Made by a program: the position numbers and the translations under genes | From: Pseudochelatococcus contaminans | GTDB lineage: Bacteria; Pseudomonadota; Alphaproteobacteria; Rhizobiales; Beijerinckiaceae | DNA: 64,000 nt | NCBI RefSeq assembly: GCF_014195635.1 | Contig: NZ_JACICC010000006.1 | Location: forward strand, 62,001 to 126,000 | Direction: 5' to 3' | Shown: in pieces, positions 27,517 through 36,405 of the stretch | Position numbering within the stretch: the stretch's first letter is position 1 | How the letters are laid out: the number at the start of each line of letters is the position of its first letter | The notes under the pieces: generated by a model | Databases searched by the model: none | Told to the model about the DNA's origin: nothing | What the model saw: the letters and a program-made list of their open reading frames with translations, nothing else

Positions 27517-29157
27517 TTACTGCGCGCCTTCCTTGAAGTTGACGAGGCCGTCCTTCTGCAGCTCGTCCGTGATGTGGTCGCCCCAGCTGACGTAGGCTGC
27601 CAGACTGACGCGCCGTTCCTCAAGGGTCGGCAGCGGCGGCAGGGCTTCGGCAGGATCGATGGCCGGCTGATCGAGGCCGGTTTTCACCGGCAGGCCGGCG
27701 GCGATCCATGCCTGCGTTCCGCCGGCCAATGCCACGACCGGGCGCTCGCCATCGACAAGCTCGGCTGCCGCCAGACGTGCGATGGCGCCGTCGCCGGAGG
27801 TGAGGACGATGTGGCCATTGCCCGGAATCCGCGAGAGGTTGCGCGCCAATGTTACACGGCGAGCGACGTGCGAGCCGGGGATAAAATGGCGTTCGCGGAA
27901 ATAGGGCGGCGGCGGGTCCAGATCGATCACCACGGCTTCGTCCGCTGTCAGAAGCGCCTCGAGTTCCGAGGATTCGATGGTTTTGGCGGCATCGGCATCT
28001 CGCAGCACGCGGATGTCGCCTTGTCCGGTTTCCGTCAACTCCTCGCGCGTGGCGGGATAGACATAGACATGCTCGTGCCCGAGCTGGATGAGCCACGAGG
28101 CCGTAATCCGCGAGCGGACCAGATCCGGGTCGTCGATCAGCACGATGCGGCCCTGACGCACTCCGACGAACCTGTCCGTGGTCTGCACGAGTTGCCCTCC
28201 GGGGGCGGAACGCGCGCCGGGGAGGTGGCCCTGTGCATATTCGTCAGCCGTCCGTACATCGAACAGATAAAGCGTTTGCTCGTTCTCCGCGGCGCGGAAG
28301 GTATCGAGTTCGGCCTTCGTCAGCGTGCGGATACCGAAGCGGTCAACCAGCGTGGATGCCGCTTCGCTGGCGCGCGCGACGCCTTCCGGTGTCGGGCGCG
28401 CTGCCTCGGCGCTTGCGCCGCGCGCCGGCTCGAAGCCCTCCAGCAGCCATGCCGAGGTGCCGTTTTCCAACGATACGACGGGATTGGGAAAACCGGCGTT
28501 GCGCAGCGCCTGTGCGCCGATGATGGCGCGTGTACGCCCGGCGCAGTTGATCACCACAGGCGTATCGGGTGAGGGCACTTTGTCGAAAATGCGGTAAAGC
28601 AGCTCGGCTCCCGGTGCGGCGATGCCACCGGGAATGCTGATGTGGTGAAACTCGTCCAGCGGGCGTGTATCGAGGATAACCAGTTCTTCGCCCGCTTCGA
28701 TCCGCGCGTGCAGATCCTGCGCGCTGATGCGCGGCGTGTGGTAGCGGCGCTCAATGAATTCGCCCAGCGCCTTGCTCAGCGCATACTGGCCTGTGATGAG
28801 GATGTTGCCGGCGCGCTGCCAGCCCTCAAGCCCGCCCTCAAGGACGCGCACATCCGTATATCCGAGGGAGAGCAAACGCCGCGCAGCGGCGAAGGCCAGG
28901 TCGCCGCCATCGTCATCGGTCACAACCACACGCACGCTGCGACGGGGCAGCAGGCTATCGGCCTGCGTTTCGATTTCGCCGTAGGGCAGTTCGACGGAAA
29001 TGGAGATATGTCCCTGAATGTAGCGATCGCCGGTGCGCGCATCCACCACGGCGATTTCTCCGCCATCGAGAGCTTCGGTACGCAGCTCCTGCGGCGTGAT
29101 GACGCCGACAGGCGTCGCGTTGGCTGTTGCGGGGGCTGGTTGAATGTTGAGGCTCAT
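27517..29157 (-). CDS. rhodanese-like sulfurtransferase with four tandem domains
   Basis: 546 residues from the ATG at 29157. Four rhodanese-type domains can be counted from repeated VxDxRxxxEYxxGHI/LPGA patterns and trailing GGxxAW helices, at about 20-118, 143-255, 295-400 and 410-515. Only domain 2 keeps the catalytic loop cysteine (Cys205 in VVINCAGRTR). The others read VVTDDDGG, VLIDDPDL and VLTSGDGA at that place. Rhodaneses move sulfane sulfur from thiosulfate or persulfides to acceptors such as cyanide or thiols. Only 38 bases separate it from the upstream LLM monooxygenase, suggesting it handles sulfur released there. Confidence 0.9.
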   Translation of the reverse strand: MSLNIQPAPATANATPVGVITPQELRTEALDGGEIAVVDARTGDRYIQGHISISVELPYGEIETQADSLLPRRSVRVVVTDDDGGDLAFAAARRLLSLGYTDVRVLEGGLEGWQRAGNILITGQYALSKALGEFIERRYHTPRISAQDLHARIEAGEELVILDTRPLDEFHHISIPGGIAAPGAELLYRIFDKVPSPDTPVVINCAGRTRAIIGAQALRNAGFPNPVVSLENGTSAWLLEGFEPARGASAEAARPTPEGVARASEAASTLVDRFGIRTLTKAELDTFRAAENEQTLYLFDVRTADEYAQGHLPGARSAPGGQLVQTTDRFVGVRQGRIVLIDDPDLVRSRITASWLIQLGHEHVYVYPATREELTETGQGDIRVLRDADAAKTIESSELEALLTADEAVVIDLDPPPPYFRERHFIPGSHVARRVTLARNLSRIPGNGHIVLTSGDGAIARLAAAELVDGERPVVALAGGTQAWIAAGLPVKTGLDQPAIDPAEALPPLPTLEERRVSLAAYVSWGDHITDELQKDGLVNFKEGAQ

Positions 29158-29195
29158 GACGGCAGATCTCCGTGGTGGCGGGAAAGCGGTGGGAT

Positions 29196-30533
29196 TCAGG
29201 CGGGGTGCGGCGGCCGGGCGAGGCCCAGATGATCGCGCAGGGTGGACCCGCTGTATTCGGTGCGGAAAAGGTTGCGGCGGCGAAGCTCGGGCACAACGTG
29301 ATCGACGAACAACTCGAAGCCGTCGAGGTACGAGTCCATATTGAGATTGAACCCGTCCGCCGCGCCGGTGGTGAACCACGCCTCGATGTTGTCGGCGATC
29401 TGCTCCGGCGTGCCGACCACGACGCGGTGGCCGCTCAAGGCGTTGCGGCCCAGTATCTGGCGGACTGTCAGATTATCCCGCCGTGCCTCCAGAACGATGT
29501 TCTCAAGGAAACCGCGTGATACGTGCGGGCTGATGGTGTCCAGAATGTCGTCCGGCAGCGGGGCATCGAGTTCCAGCCGCTCGGGATCGACCCCGAACCG
29601 CTCGGCGAGCCGGATCTTGTCGGCTTCGGCGTCGAGAAGGTCGTCGAATTCCTTCTTGCGCGCCCAGGCCTCCTCCTCCGTGCTGCCCACGACAAGGTAG
29701 AGGCCGGGCAGAACGATGAGATTATCGGGGTTGCGGCCAAAGCCTGCGGCAAGCGTCTTGACGTCGCGATAGAAGTCACGTGCACCCTCAACCGTCCGCT
29801 GCACCGTGAACAGCGCATCGGCCCACCGCGCCCCAAGACGCTTGCTGGCCTCGGAAGCGCCGGCCTGCACAATGACGGGCCGCCCCTGCGGCGAGCGCGG
29901 CACCTGCAACGGCCCGGTGACCGAGAAGGACGCGCCCTTGTGGTTGATCGGATGCACGCGGGCAAGATCGGCGTAACGGCCCGTTGTGGCATCGGCGAGC
30001 ACGGCACCGTCCTCCCAACTGTCCCACAACCTGACGACGACCTCGACGAATTCTTCCGCGCGCCGGTAGCGATCCTCATGCGGCGGCAGATTGGCGAGGC
30101 CGAAGTTGCCCGCCGCAGTGTTGTGCTGGGTGGTGACGATATTCCATGCCGCACGACCGCCGCTGACATGGTCCAGCGACGCGAAGCGCCGGGCAATATG
30201 ATAGGGGTGATCGAACGTGGTCGAGGCGGTCGCGACAAGCCCGACATGTTTCGTTACCCCCGCCAGCGCAGTGAGCAGGATCGTGGGATCAAGCGCGTTC
30301 CATGGCCTGAATGCGGCGGCTTCATCAAGCCCCGGCTGATCGGCAAAGAAAACCGCATCGAAGGTGCCGCGCTCCGCGGTGCGGGCAATGTCGAGAAACC
30401 CTTCGATATCAACGACGGCATCGGGATTGTTTCGCCGCCGCCAGGCGGCATTATGCCGTCCTGAAGGTATCACGTTGGCATTGAGATGAAGTTGCCGCGC
30501 AGCCGGGCGACCGGATTGAACATGAATGGTCAA
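29196..30533 (-). CDS. LLM-class flavin-dependent monooxygenase (NtaA/SnaA/DszA group)
   Basis: 445 residues, paralogous to the proteins at 20717 and 38835: QLHLNANVIPSGRHNAAWR near the N-terminus, GRAAWNIVTTQHNTAAGNFG in the middle, and VPRSPQGRPVIVQAGASEA. Needs reduced FMN from another protein. The only in-frame start is TTG at 30533; no Shine-Dalgarno is visible on the minus strand just upstream, so translation may be weak or regulated. Heads a probable operon with the four-domain rhodanese. A shared TTGACT...TATAGACA element lies 30-65 bases upstream. Confidence 0.9.
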   Translation of the reverse strand: MTIHVQSGRPAARQLHLNANVIPSGRHNAAWRRRNNPDAVVDIEGFLDIARTAERGTFDAVFFADQPGLDEAAAFRPWNALDPTILLTALAGVTKHVGLVATASTTFDHPYHIARRFASLDHVSGGRAAWNIVTTQHNTAAGNFGLANLPPHEDRYRRAEEFVEVVVRLWDSWEDGAVLADATTGRYADLARVHPINHKGASFSVTGPLQVPRSPQGRPVIVQAGASEASKRLGARWADALFTVQRTVEGARDFYRDVKTLAAGFGRNPDNLIVLPGLYLVVGSTEEEAWARKKEFDDLLDAEADKIRLAERFGVDPERLELDAPLPDDILDTISPHVSRGFLENIVLEARRDNLTVRQILGRNALSGHRVVVGTPEQIADNIEAWFTTGAADGFNLNMDSYLDGFELFVDHVVPELRRRNLFRTEYSGSTLRDHLGLARPPHPA

Positions 30534-30562
30534 AGGAGGATATCCGGGACGATTTGAGGAAT

Positions 30563-30600
30563 ATAGTCTATTATGTCTATATTATAACTAGAGTCAATTG
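30563..30600 (-). promoter_or_regulatory. candidate operator/promoter of the LLM-rhodanese operon
   Basis: On the minus strand this reads TTGACT, ten bases, TATAGACA, then AGAC again. A similar arrangement (TTGACT, nine bases, TATAGACAG, then TAGAC) lies in front of the DszC-like gene at 31982. The spacing is too short for a -35/-10 pair, so a regulator site is more likely than a bare promoter. Confidence 0.4.
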
Positions 30601-30885
30601 CGTCCCGGCTCCTATGTCGTTTCTGCGCAGCCAGGCCAAGCGGCGGTGGGCGTTGCGGTATGGCGCTGAACATCAAGCGGGTGCTTAAACGTCGATATCT
30701 CTCGCATTGTTCCCGAATCAGAATATATATTATATAGAATTTATGAACTAGATTCGATGCGCGGCATTGGTCGATAGGCGCTTGTACGAGGCATTCATTT
30801 GGCGGGATATTACTCGCCTTGCCGGTGATGGGTTGTTCGTTGTCGCGCGATTTTTCCAACATTCCAGAAATTGGACGGAAGCAAC
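30601..30885. other. divergent gap, LLM monooxygenase / methyltransferase
   Basis: AT-rich with ATATATATTATATAGAATTT at about 30721-30740, probably part of the methyltransferase promoter. No gene seen. Confidence 0.35.
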
Positions 30886-31716
30886 ATGACCGCTGCCACG
30901 CAATCCCGCCCCTCAATCAGTTTCGAGCACGACACGCCTGAGCTGGCGGAAGTCTATGACCAGACGAGTGATCGCCAGTTCGAGCATGGCAAGAATGTTC
31001 TTATCCCCAGCCTGAATCTGCAACCGGGTGAGCATGTTCTTGACGTTGGCGCGGGCACGGGACGTCTGGCCGAATATGTCGCCTCCATCGTCGGCCCGTC
31101 TGGGCGCGTGGTTGCCGTCGATCCGCTGCCGTTGCGGGTCGATCTCGCGCGCAGGCGGGCCAATGGCCGCTTTGAGGTGAGCGTTGCGCAGGCAGAGGAT
31201 CTCTCCGCATTTCCGGACGAGAGCTTCGACGCCGTGTATCTCAACAGCGTGTTTCACTGGGTGCAGGATAAACCGCGCGCGTTGGCGGAAGCCCGGCGCG
31301 TTTTGCGCAAGGGTGGCCGGATCGCGTTGAATACGCAAAACCCGGACAAGCCGCATGATCTGCGCTATCTCGTCGAGGAGGCAGTGACCGCCGCTGGCCT
31401 GCCATTTTCGGCGGAACAGGTGCAGCCCACGATAGGCGTGCCGCAAACCGAGCTTGAGCCGTTGCTGACCTCCGCCGGGTTCGTCGATTATGCTGCGACA
31501 TTGCATAGTTTCGACACGCTCTATTCTGAAGTGGATGAGTTGATTGCTCTGTCCACCAGCAGTTCATTCGGTAATTTTCTTGCCGTGCTGTCGGATGACG
31601 AGCGTGAACGTCTTCGGCTGGCGATTGAACAGGTGCTGGAGCCGAAACGCTCATCCGGCGGTTTCAACCTGACGCGCTATCTGACCTTCCTCACCGCGCG
31701 TAAACCGCAGGACTAA
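30886..31716 (+). CDS. class I SAM-dependent methyltransferase
   Basis: About 276 residues; ATG at 30886 with GGAAG upstream, preferred to a TTG 15 bases earlier. The SAM-binding motif I reads VLDVGAGTGRLAEYV near residue 50, with motif II acidic residue in VVAVDPLP, and SFDAVYLNSVFHWVQD typical of UbiE/Methyltransf_11 proteins. The C-terminal third is a family-specific cap. The acceptor is unknown; the setting among sulfur-compound oxygenases makes a thiol or sulfide possible. Followed by a short GC palindrome near 31764. Confidence 0.85.
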   Translation: MTAATQSRPSISFEHDTPELAEVYDQTSDRQFEHGKNVLIPSLNLQPGEHVLDVGAGTGRLAEYVASIVGPSGRVVAVDPLPLRVDLARRRANGRFEVSVAQAEDLSAFPDESFDAVYLNSVFHWVQDKPRALAEARRVLRKGGRIALNTQNPDKPHDLRYLVEEAVTAAGLPFSAEQVQPTIGVPQTELEPLLTSAGFVDYAATLHSFDTLYSEVDELIALSTSSSFGNFLAVLSDDERERLRLAIEQVLEPKRSSGGFNLTRYLTFLTARKPQD

Positions 31717-31981
31717 AACAGAGCTTTAACTGGCCTCAACCGGCCTCGACCGATGGCTGACCGACCGGCGCCTGGCGCCGGATATCGGACCCGAACGCAT
31801 GCGCGCACGAGAACGATCGCGGCAAAGATCGTGGCAAGCAACACAATCCGAATTTCGATTAATTGACTAATTTAGTATATAGACAGACTAAGTAGACAAT
31901 GACATGATGCCGCATCACTGCTGCTGCTGGCCCGTTTTTATGGCGCCGCGAGCGCATGATGTTTGATCAGGAGCCGAATGA
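31717..31981. promoter_or_regulatory. gap with promoter/operator of the DszC-like gene
   Basis: Contains a GC palindrome CCGGCGC/GCGCCGG at 31764-31780, possibly a terminator for the methyltransferase. An AT-rich element at 31861-31897 carries TTGACT, TATAGACAG and TAGAC, matching the site upstream of the LLM-rhodanese operon. The part 31740-31850 has codon-like GC bias but no recognisable product. Confidence 0.4.
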
Positions 31982-33220
31982 ATGAGTGACGCAGGTATTC
32001 TGCCGGTGGAAGAGTCCACGGCGGCGACCGGAGCCACGGCTATCAGGCCGCGTTCCCCCGAATTATCGGAATTGATAGAGGCTGTCGCGGCCGATGCGGT
32101 TGCACGCGACCGGGGGGAATTGCCGGCACAGCCCGCGATTGAACTCGTGCGTCAGGCACGCCTCGGCGCATTTCGCTTGCCCGTGGAGCAGGGGGGCGGC
32201 GGCGCGTCGCTGCCGGAACTTTATGCGCTGATCATCGATCTCGCCGCTGCCGATTCCAATATTCCGCATATCCTGCGCAATCACTTCGCCTTCGTCGAGC
32301 GTGCCCTGCGCGCGCCGGGCAGCGACAAGTTGCAACGCTGGCGGGAGAAGGCGCGGGACGGCAAGTTGTTCGGGCTTGGCGCCAGTGAACTCGGCATCCA
32401 GAATATCGGCTCGGGCTATGTAGAAACCCTGCTGACACCGCAGGGCGATGGCTATGTGTTGAATGGCCGCAAATTCTACAGCACCGGCAATTACTACACC
32501 GATTTCATCGTGGTGCAGGCACGCACGCCGGAAGGCGAGCCGGTGTCGGCCGTGGTGCGAACCGCTCAGGCGGGTGTCAATGTCGACGACGATTGGGACG
32601 GTATCGGCCAGCGGCTCACGGCCAGCGGCACATCCATTTTCACTGATGTACCCGTTGCAGCGGGCGATGTCCTGTTCCAGTCGGAGCAGGAGACGCGGCT
32701 GCCGTTCAACGCGACGTTCGCGCAGCTCTACCTTACCTCGATCGTGACGGGCATTCTGCGTCGGATCGTGCAGGACGCGACGGCGCTCGTCAGCGGCCGG
32801 GGTCGCAACTATTACCACGCCGTGGCAGAGCGCCCCGCAGACGATCCGCTGTTGCAGCAGACGGTCGGGCGGCTGGCGAGCGTGGCCTATGTCGCGGAGG
32901 CCGCCGTGCTGCGCGCCGCCGAGGCTCTTGGTGACGCATTCGCCAGTGCATCTGCGGGCAAGGCGGATGTCGCGCTGTTCGAAGAGGCTGCGCTGCGCGC
33001 CGCAAAGGCGAAGATCGTCATCGACGAACTCGCGTTGAGCGCGGCCACGCAACTCTTCGACGTAGGCGGGGCTTCGGCAGCCACGCAGAGCAAGTCTCTC
33101 GACCGGCACTGGCGCAATATCCGGACGATCTCGTCGCACAATCCGCTGGCCTATAAGGCGCGCGCCATCGGCAACCACGTCGTTAACGGTGCGGCATTGC
33201 CGAACGGGGCGTTTTTCTAG
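31982..33220 (+). CDS. DszC/SfnB-like acyl-CoA dehydrogenase-fold oxidoreductase
   Basis: 412 residues with the acyl-CoA dehydrogenase fold: N-terminal helical domain (FRLPVEQGGGGASLPELY), mid beta domain (GRKFYSTGNYYTDFIVVQAR, DDWDGIGQR) and C-terminal four-helix domain ending SLDRHWRNIRTISSHNP. The last motif and lack of a catalytic Glu pattern fit the DszC/SfnB/SoxC branch, which are FMNH2-dependent monooxygenases acting on sulfur compounds. AGGAG precedes the ATG. First of a six-gene plus-strand run with an Ssu-type transporter; a clear paralogue closes the run at 37503. Confidence 0.88.
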   Translation: MSDAGILPVEESTAATGATAIRPRSPELSELIEAVAADAVARDRGELPAQPAIELVRQARLGAFRLPVEQGGGGASLPELYALIIDLAAADSNIPHILRNHFAFVERALRAPGSDKLQRWREKARDGKLFGLGASELGIQNIGSGYVETLLTPQGDGYVLNGRKFYSTGNYYTDFIVVQARTPEGEPVSAVVRTAQAGVNVDDDWDGIGQRLTASGTSIFTDVPVAAGDVLFQSEQETRLPFNATFAQLYLTSIVTGILRRIVQDATALVSGRGRNYYHAVAERPADDPLLQQTVGRLASVAYVAEAAVLRAAEALGDAFASASAGKADVALFEEAALRAAKAKIVIDELALSAATQLFDVGGASAATQSKSLDRHWRNIRTISSHNPLAYKARAIGNHVVNGAALPNGAFF

Positions 33221-33221
33221 A

Positions 33222-33330
33222 ACACTTCGGCGCTTCAACAGAAGCGCCGACAATCTCTATCCCGCTGTTCCAGTGCGATTTATTGGCGCGATACCGCGTC
33301 CGCCTCGCTTGAGAACGTTTCAGGCGCTTT
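33222..33330. repeat. degenerate palindromic repeat
   Basis: CGGCGCTTC / GAAGCGCCG inverted repeat at 33229-33250 followed by a decayed copy of the GCGTTTTC-type second palindrome (about 33289-33320). The same two-part order as the repeat at 26221 suggests a worn copy. Confidence 0.45.
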
Positions 33331-33388
33331 TCCGTGGCCCGCCTGCCCGGCAGGGATGCGGGCCCAGAAAATGGGGATGAAAACCCGA

Positions 33389-34375
33389 ATGAGCACACTC
33401 TCGGAAAACACAATCGGGCAACGATCCGGCCGCAATGGCACGTTGCTGGGCCTTGCAGCCGCTGGGGCATGGGCGCTCGTGGCGGCCACGACAGGCCTGC
33501 TGCCGGACGTGGGCGACTGGCCGGAGACGGAAAATCTGGCGATAGCCGGAGCCATTATCGCCGTGCTGCTGGCGGCGTCTGCGCTGTTGCAGCGGGTATC
33601 GCCGGCATTGGGCCGGTGGCTTGTCGATAAAAGCCCTTGGCTGATCGCTATCGCGCTGTTCCTGTCCGTCTGGCAGCTTGCATCGGCAAAACTGGGCTGG
33701 CTTCCGCAGCCGTTCTTTCCGCCGCCACAAGGCATTATCGAGGTTTTCACCTACGATTACGCTGAACTTGGCATCAGTCTGGTGGCTTCGGCGCAGCTGC
33801 TGATCGTCGGTTTCATCTATGGCGGTGTGGTCGGCTTCATCGGCGGTGTGGCGCTTGGGTGGTCGCAACTTGCGGCATACTGGATACACCCGATCCTGCG
33901 TTTCGTCGGCCCGCTGCCCTCTACGGCGTTGCTGCCCATCATCTTTTTCGCGTTCCCGTCCAGCTATAGCGCCAGCATCTTCCTTGTGGCGCTGGCTGTG
34001 GCATTTCCCATGACTGTGCTGACATGGTCCGGTATCGCCAGCGTCAACCCGGCCTATTATGACGTGGCCCGCACGCTTGGGGCATCGCCGCTGGCGCTGG
34101 TGCTGAAAGTCGCGATCCCCGCATCCCTTCCATACGTCTTCGTCGGCCTGTTCATGGCGCTGGGCGCGGCATTCTCGTCGCTGATGGTGGCGGAACTGTT
34201 GGGCGTTAAAGCCGGTCTGGGCTTCTTCATTCAGTGGTCGCAGGGCTGGGGCTCCTACAACAGCGTGTTCACGGCGGTTCTGGTGCTGGCGCTGCTCTGC
34301 TCTTTCTCAATTACGGCGTTGTTCAAAATCCGGGGGCGCGTGCTCTCCTGGCAGAAAGGTCTCGTCAAATGGTAG
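33389..34375 (+). CDS. SsuC-type ABC transporter permease, paralogue 1
   Basis: About 328 residues from ATG 33389; in-frame ATGs at 33356, 33371 and 33377 leave the start uncertain. The C-terminal 250 residues are a BPD_transp_1 permease with the EAA loop DVARTLGASPLALVLKVAIP. About 75 residues before it carry two extra membrane spans, absent from ordinary SsuC/TauC. The stop overlaps the ATPase start by 7 bases. Strongly similar to the permease at 36406 (shared KLGWLPQPFFPPPQG versus KLGLWPQPYFPPPQG). Because only one ATPase and one binding protein are present, the two permeases probably pair as a heterodimer. Confidence 0.9.
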   Translation: MSTLSENTIGQRSGRNGTLLGLAAAGAWALVAATTGLLPDVGDWPETENLAIAGAIIAVLLAASALLQRVSPALGRWLVDKSPWLIAIALFLSVWQLASAKLGWLPQPFFPPPQGIIEVFTYDYAELGISLVASAQLLIVGFIYGGVVGFIGGVALGWSQLAAYWIHPILRFVGPLPSTALLPIIFFAFPSSYSASIFLVALAVAFPMTVLTWSGIASVNPAYYDVARTLGASPLALVLKVAIPASLPYVFVGLFMALGAAFSSLMVAELLGVKAGLGFFIQWSQGWGSYNSVFTAVLVLALLCSFSITALFKIRGRVLSWQKGLVKW

Positions 34376-35178
34376 CCTCCGCGCTTGCTCAAACGTCGCC
34401 GGAAACGCTTGCGCGTCCCTCCGCCGGTGCCTCCCTCGACATCGACAACGTCAGTCACGCATTCAATCTGGACGGCTCGACGCTGCACGTTCTGGACCAC
34501 GTATCCTTCGACGTGAAACCCGGTGAGTTCGTGGCGTTGCTGGGGCCTTCAGGCTGCGGAAAATCCACCCTGCTGCGCCTGATCGCAGGTCTTGAACCGC
34601 CCAACGCCGGCGCTCTCAAGGTGAACGGACAGACGATCACCGGGCCTGATCCCTCGCGCGTGGTGGTGTTTCAGGACCCTACGCTTTATCCGTGGCGCAC
34701 GGTGTGGCGCAACGTGGCGCTTGGGCCGGAGGCGCAGGGCAAGTTGAAGGAAAGCCGGGGGCGCGTTGATGAAGCCATCGATCTCGTCGGCCTTGGCCAG
34801 TTCTCGAAGGCGTATCCGCACCAGTTGTCCGGCGGCATGGCGCAACGCGTTGCGCTGGCGCGAGCGCTGGTCAACGATCCGTCCATTCTCATTCTCGATG
34901 AGCCTCTGGGCAAGCTGGACTCGCTGACGCGTCTCACCATGCAGTCCGAGCTGGTTTCCTTGTGGCAGGAGAAGGGCTTCACCGCGATCCTCGTCACACA
35001 CGACGTCGAGGAGGCGCTATTCCTCTCCACCCGCGTCATCATTTTCAGCAACCGCCCCGCGCGGATCAAGGCCGATTTCGAGGTCGACCTTCCGTATCCC
35101 CGCCACCGTGGCGATCCGCGCCTTGCGGAACTGCGGCACCGGAGCCTTGCCGAACTTGGATTGGACTCGACGTGGTGA
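34369..35178 (+). CDS. SsuB/TauB-type ABC transporter ATPase
   Basis: 269 residues from the ATG at 34369, which overlaps the permease stop (ATGGTAG). Walker A GPSGCGKST, Q-loop VVFQDPTLYPWRTV, signature LSGGMAQR, Walker B LILDEPLGKLD, H-loop THDVEEA: all typical of the nitrate/sulfonate/taurine subfamily. Powers the permeases encoded on either side. Confidence 0.93.
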   Translation: MVASALAQTSPETLARPSAGASLDIDNVSHAFNLDGSTLHVLDHVSFDVKPGEFVALLGPSGCGKSTLLRLIAGLEPPNAGALKVNGQTITGPDPSRVVVFQDPTLYPWRTVWRNVALGPEAQGKLKESRGRVDEAIDLVGLGQFSKAYPHQLSGGMAQRVALARALVNDPSILILDEPLGKLDSLTRLTMQSELVSLWQEKGFTAILVTHDVEEALFLSTRVIIFSNRPARIKADFEVDLPYPRHRGDPRLAELRHRSLAELGLDSTW

Positions 35179-35248
35179 ACGGGCACGCGCCCTGCGTAAC
35201 GGCCTTTTCGTCTTCGCAAGCATTGTCCAGTTGAACAGGAGCTAAAAC

Positions 35249-36274
35249 GTGACCAATTCCAGATCAAAAGGTATTTCCCGGCGCTCTCTTCTTTGGGGTG
35301 CCGCGGGCGCTGCGGCAGCATTGCCGGTGGCGACCGGAATATTCCCCGGCCCATATATTGCACGGGCATCGGAGCTGAAGAAGATCAATGTCGGCTGGAC
35401 CGGCTCCAGCATCTGCCACAACTCGCTTCCATCGGCGTTCCATAAAGGCTTCTTCCAGAAGCACGGACTGGAACCGGAGTTGCTTGCTTTTGGTGGCGGT
35501 AACGACGCCGTGCTGGAGGCCCTGTCCAGCGGCAAGATCGACGTGACCATCGGCTTCATCCTGCGTCTGCTCAAGCCGTTGGAGCAGGGCGCGAACATCC
35601 GCTTTACCGGCTCGGTGCACGGCGGCTGCATCCGCGTCGTCGCGGCAGAAGGCACGCCGGAAGTGGACTATGCCTCGCTCAAGGGCAAGTCCATCGGCGT
35701 CAGCAGCCTTGCCAGCCCCAGCAAGAACTTCCTGTCCGTGCAATTGCACAAGGCGGGTATCAATCCGCAGAGCGACGTCGAATGGCGCGTCTATCCGGTG
35801 GACCTCTTCGCCGAGGCGATCAAGAAGGGCGAGATCCAGGCCGCTGCCGACGCCGACCCCGGCACCTTCCTGCTGCTGCGCAACAACCGGGGCTTCCTGA
35901 AGGAAATCGGCGGTCAGGATACGGGCATCTATTCCGGTCTGTCATGCTGCGCGGTGACCGTCAGCAAGGCCTTTGTGGAGGAGCGTCCCAAGGACGCCGC
36001 CGCCGCAACTTACGCGCTGACGGAAGCGGCGCAGTGGGTCTTTGAGAATCCAGATGAGTCTTCGCTCGTTGCGGCCAAGTATTCGCCGCACCCCGCGCCG
36101 TTGTTGGCCGAAGTGATCCGCAGCCATCGCCACGATGTCAACTACACGGCCAACAGGCGTCTGCGGGATGAGGTGGCGATTTATGCCAATGACCTGCGTG
36201 AGGTTGGCGTCATCCGCCGCCGCACCGATCCGGAAGAACTGGCCAAGCGCGCCACGATCGACATCGAGGTCTGA
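35249..36274 (+). CDS. SsuA-type ABC transporter substrate-binding protein
   Basis: 341 residues from a GTG at 35249 with AGGAGC 6 bases upstream. Tat-type signal (SRRSLLWGAAGAAAALPVA) rather than a Sec signal, suggesting export after folding. The mature part follows the SsuA/NMT1 fold (INVGWTGSSICHNSLPSAF, GGGNDAVLEALSSGKIDVTI). The likely ligand is a sulfonate, sulfone or similar organosulfur compound, judged from flanking DszC-like enzymes. The sole binding protein for this transporter. Confidence 0.9.
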   Translation: MTNSRSKGISRRSLLWGAAGAAAALPVATGIFPGPYIARASELKKINVGWTGSSICHNSLPSAFHKGFFQKHGLEPELLAFGGGNDAVLEALSSGKIDVTIGFILRLLKPLEQGANIRFTGSVHGGCIRVVAAEGTPEVDYASLKGKSIGVSSLASPSKNFLSVQLHKAGINPQSDVEWRVYPVDLFAEAIKKGEIQAAADADPGTFLLLRNNRGFLKEIGGQDTGIYSGLSCCAVTVSKAFVEERPKDAAAATYALTEAAQWVFENPDESSLVAAKYSPHPAPLLAEVIRSHRHDVNYTANRRLRDEVAIYANDLREVGVIRRRTDPEELAKRATIDIEV

Positions 36275-36405
36275 TCGATAGCGACATATGTCGCGGCGGC
36301 TTTCCCGGTGGTGCACAAGCCTCGGGGAAGCCGGCCGTTCCGGACGTCGACCGCTTCGCATCGCGCCGGAACGGTTGAAAAGAACGTGGAAAGTCAGGTG
36401 ATCCC

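Noticed and set aside
27496-28572. 358-residue plus-strand open frame opposite the rhodanese
   Set aside because: Shadow of the four-domain rhodanese gene; no protein-like hydrophobic pattern or ribosome site.
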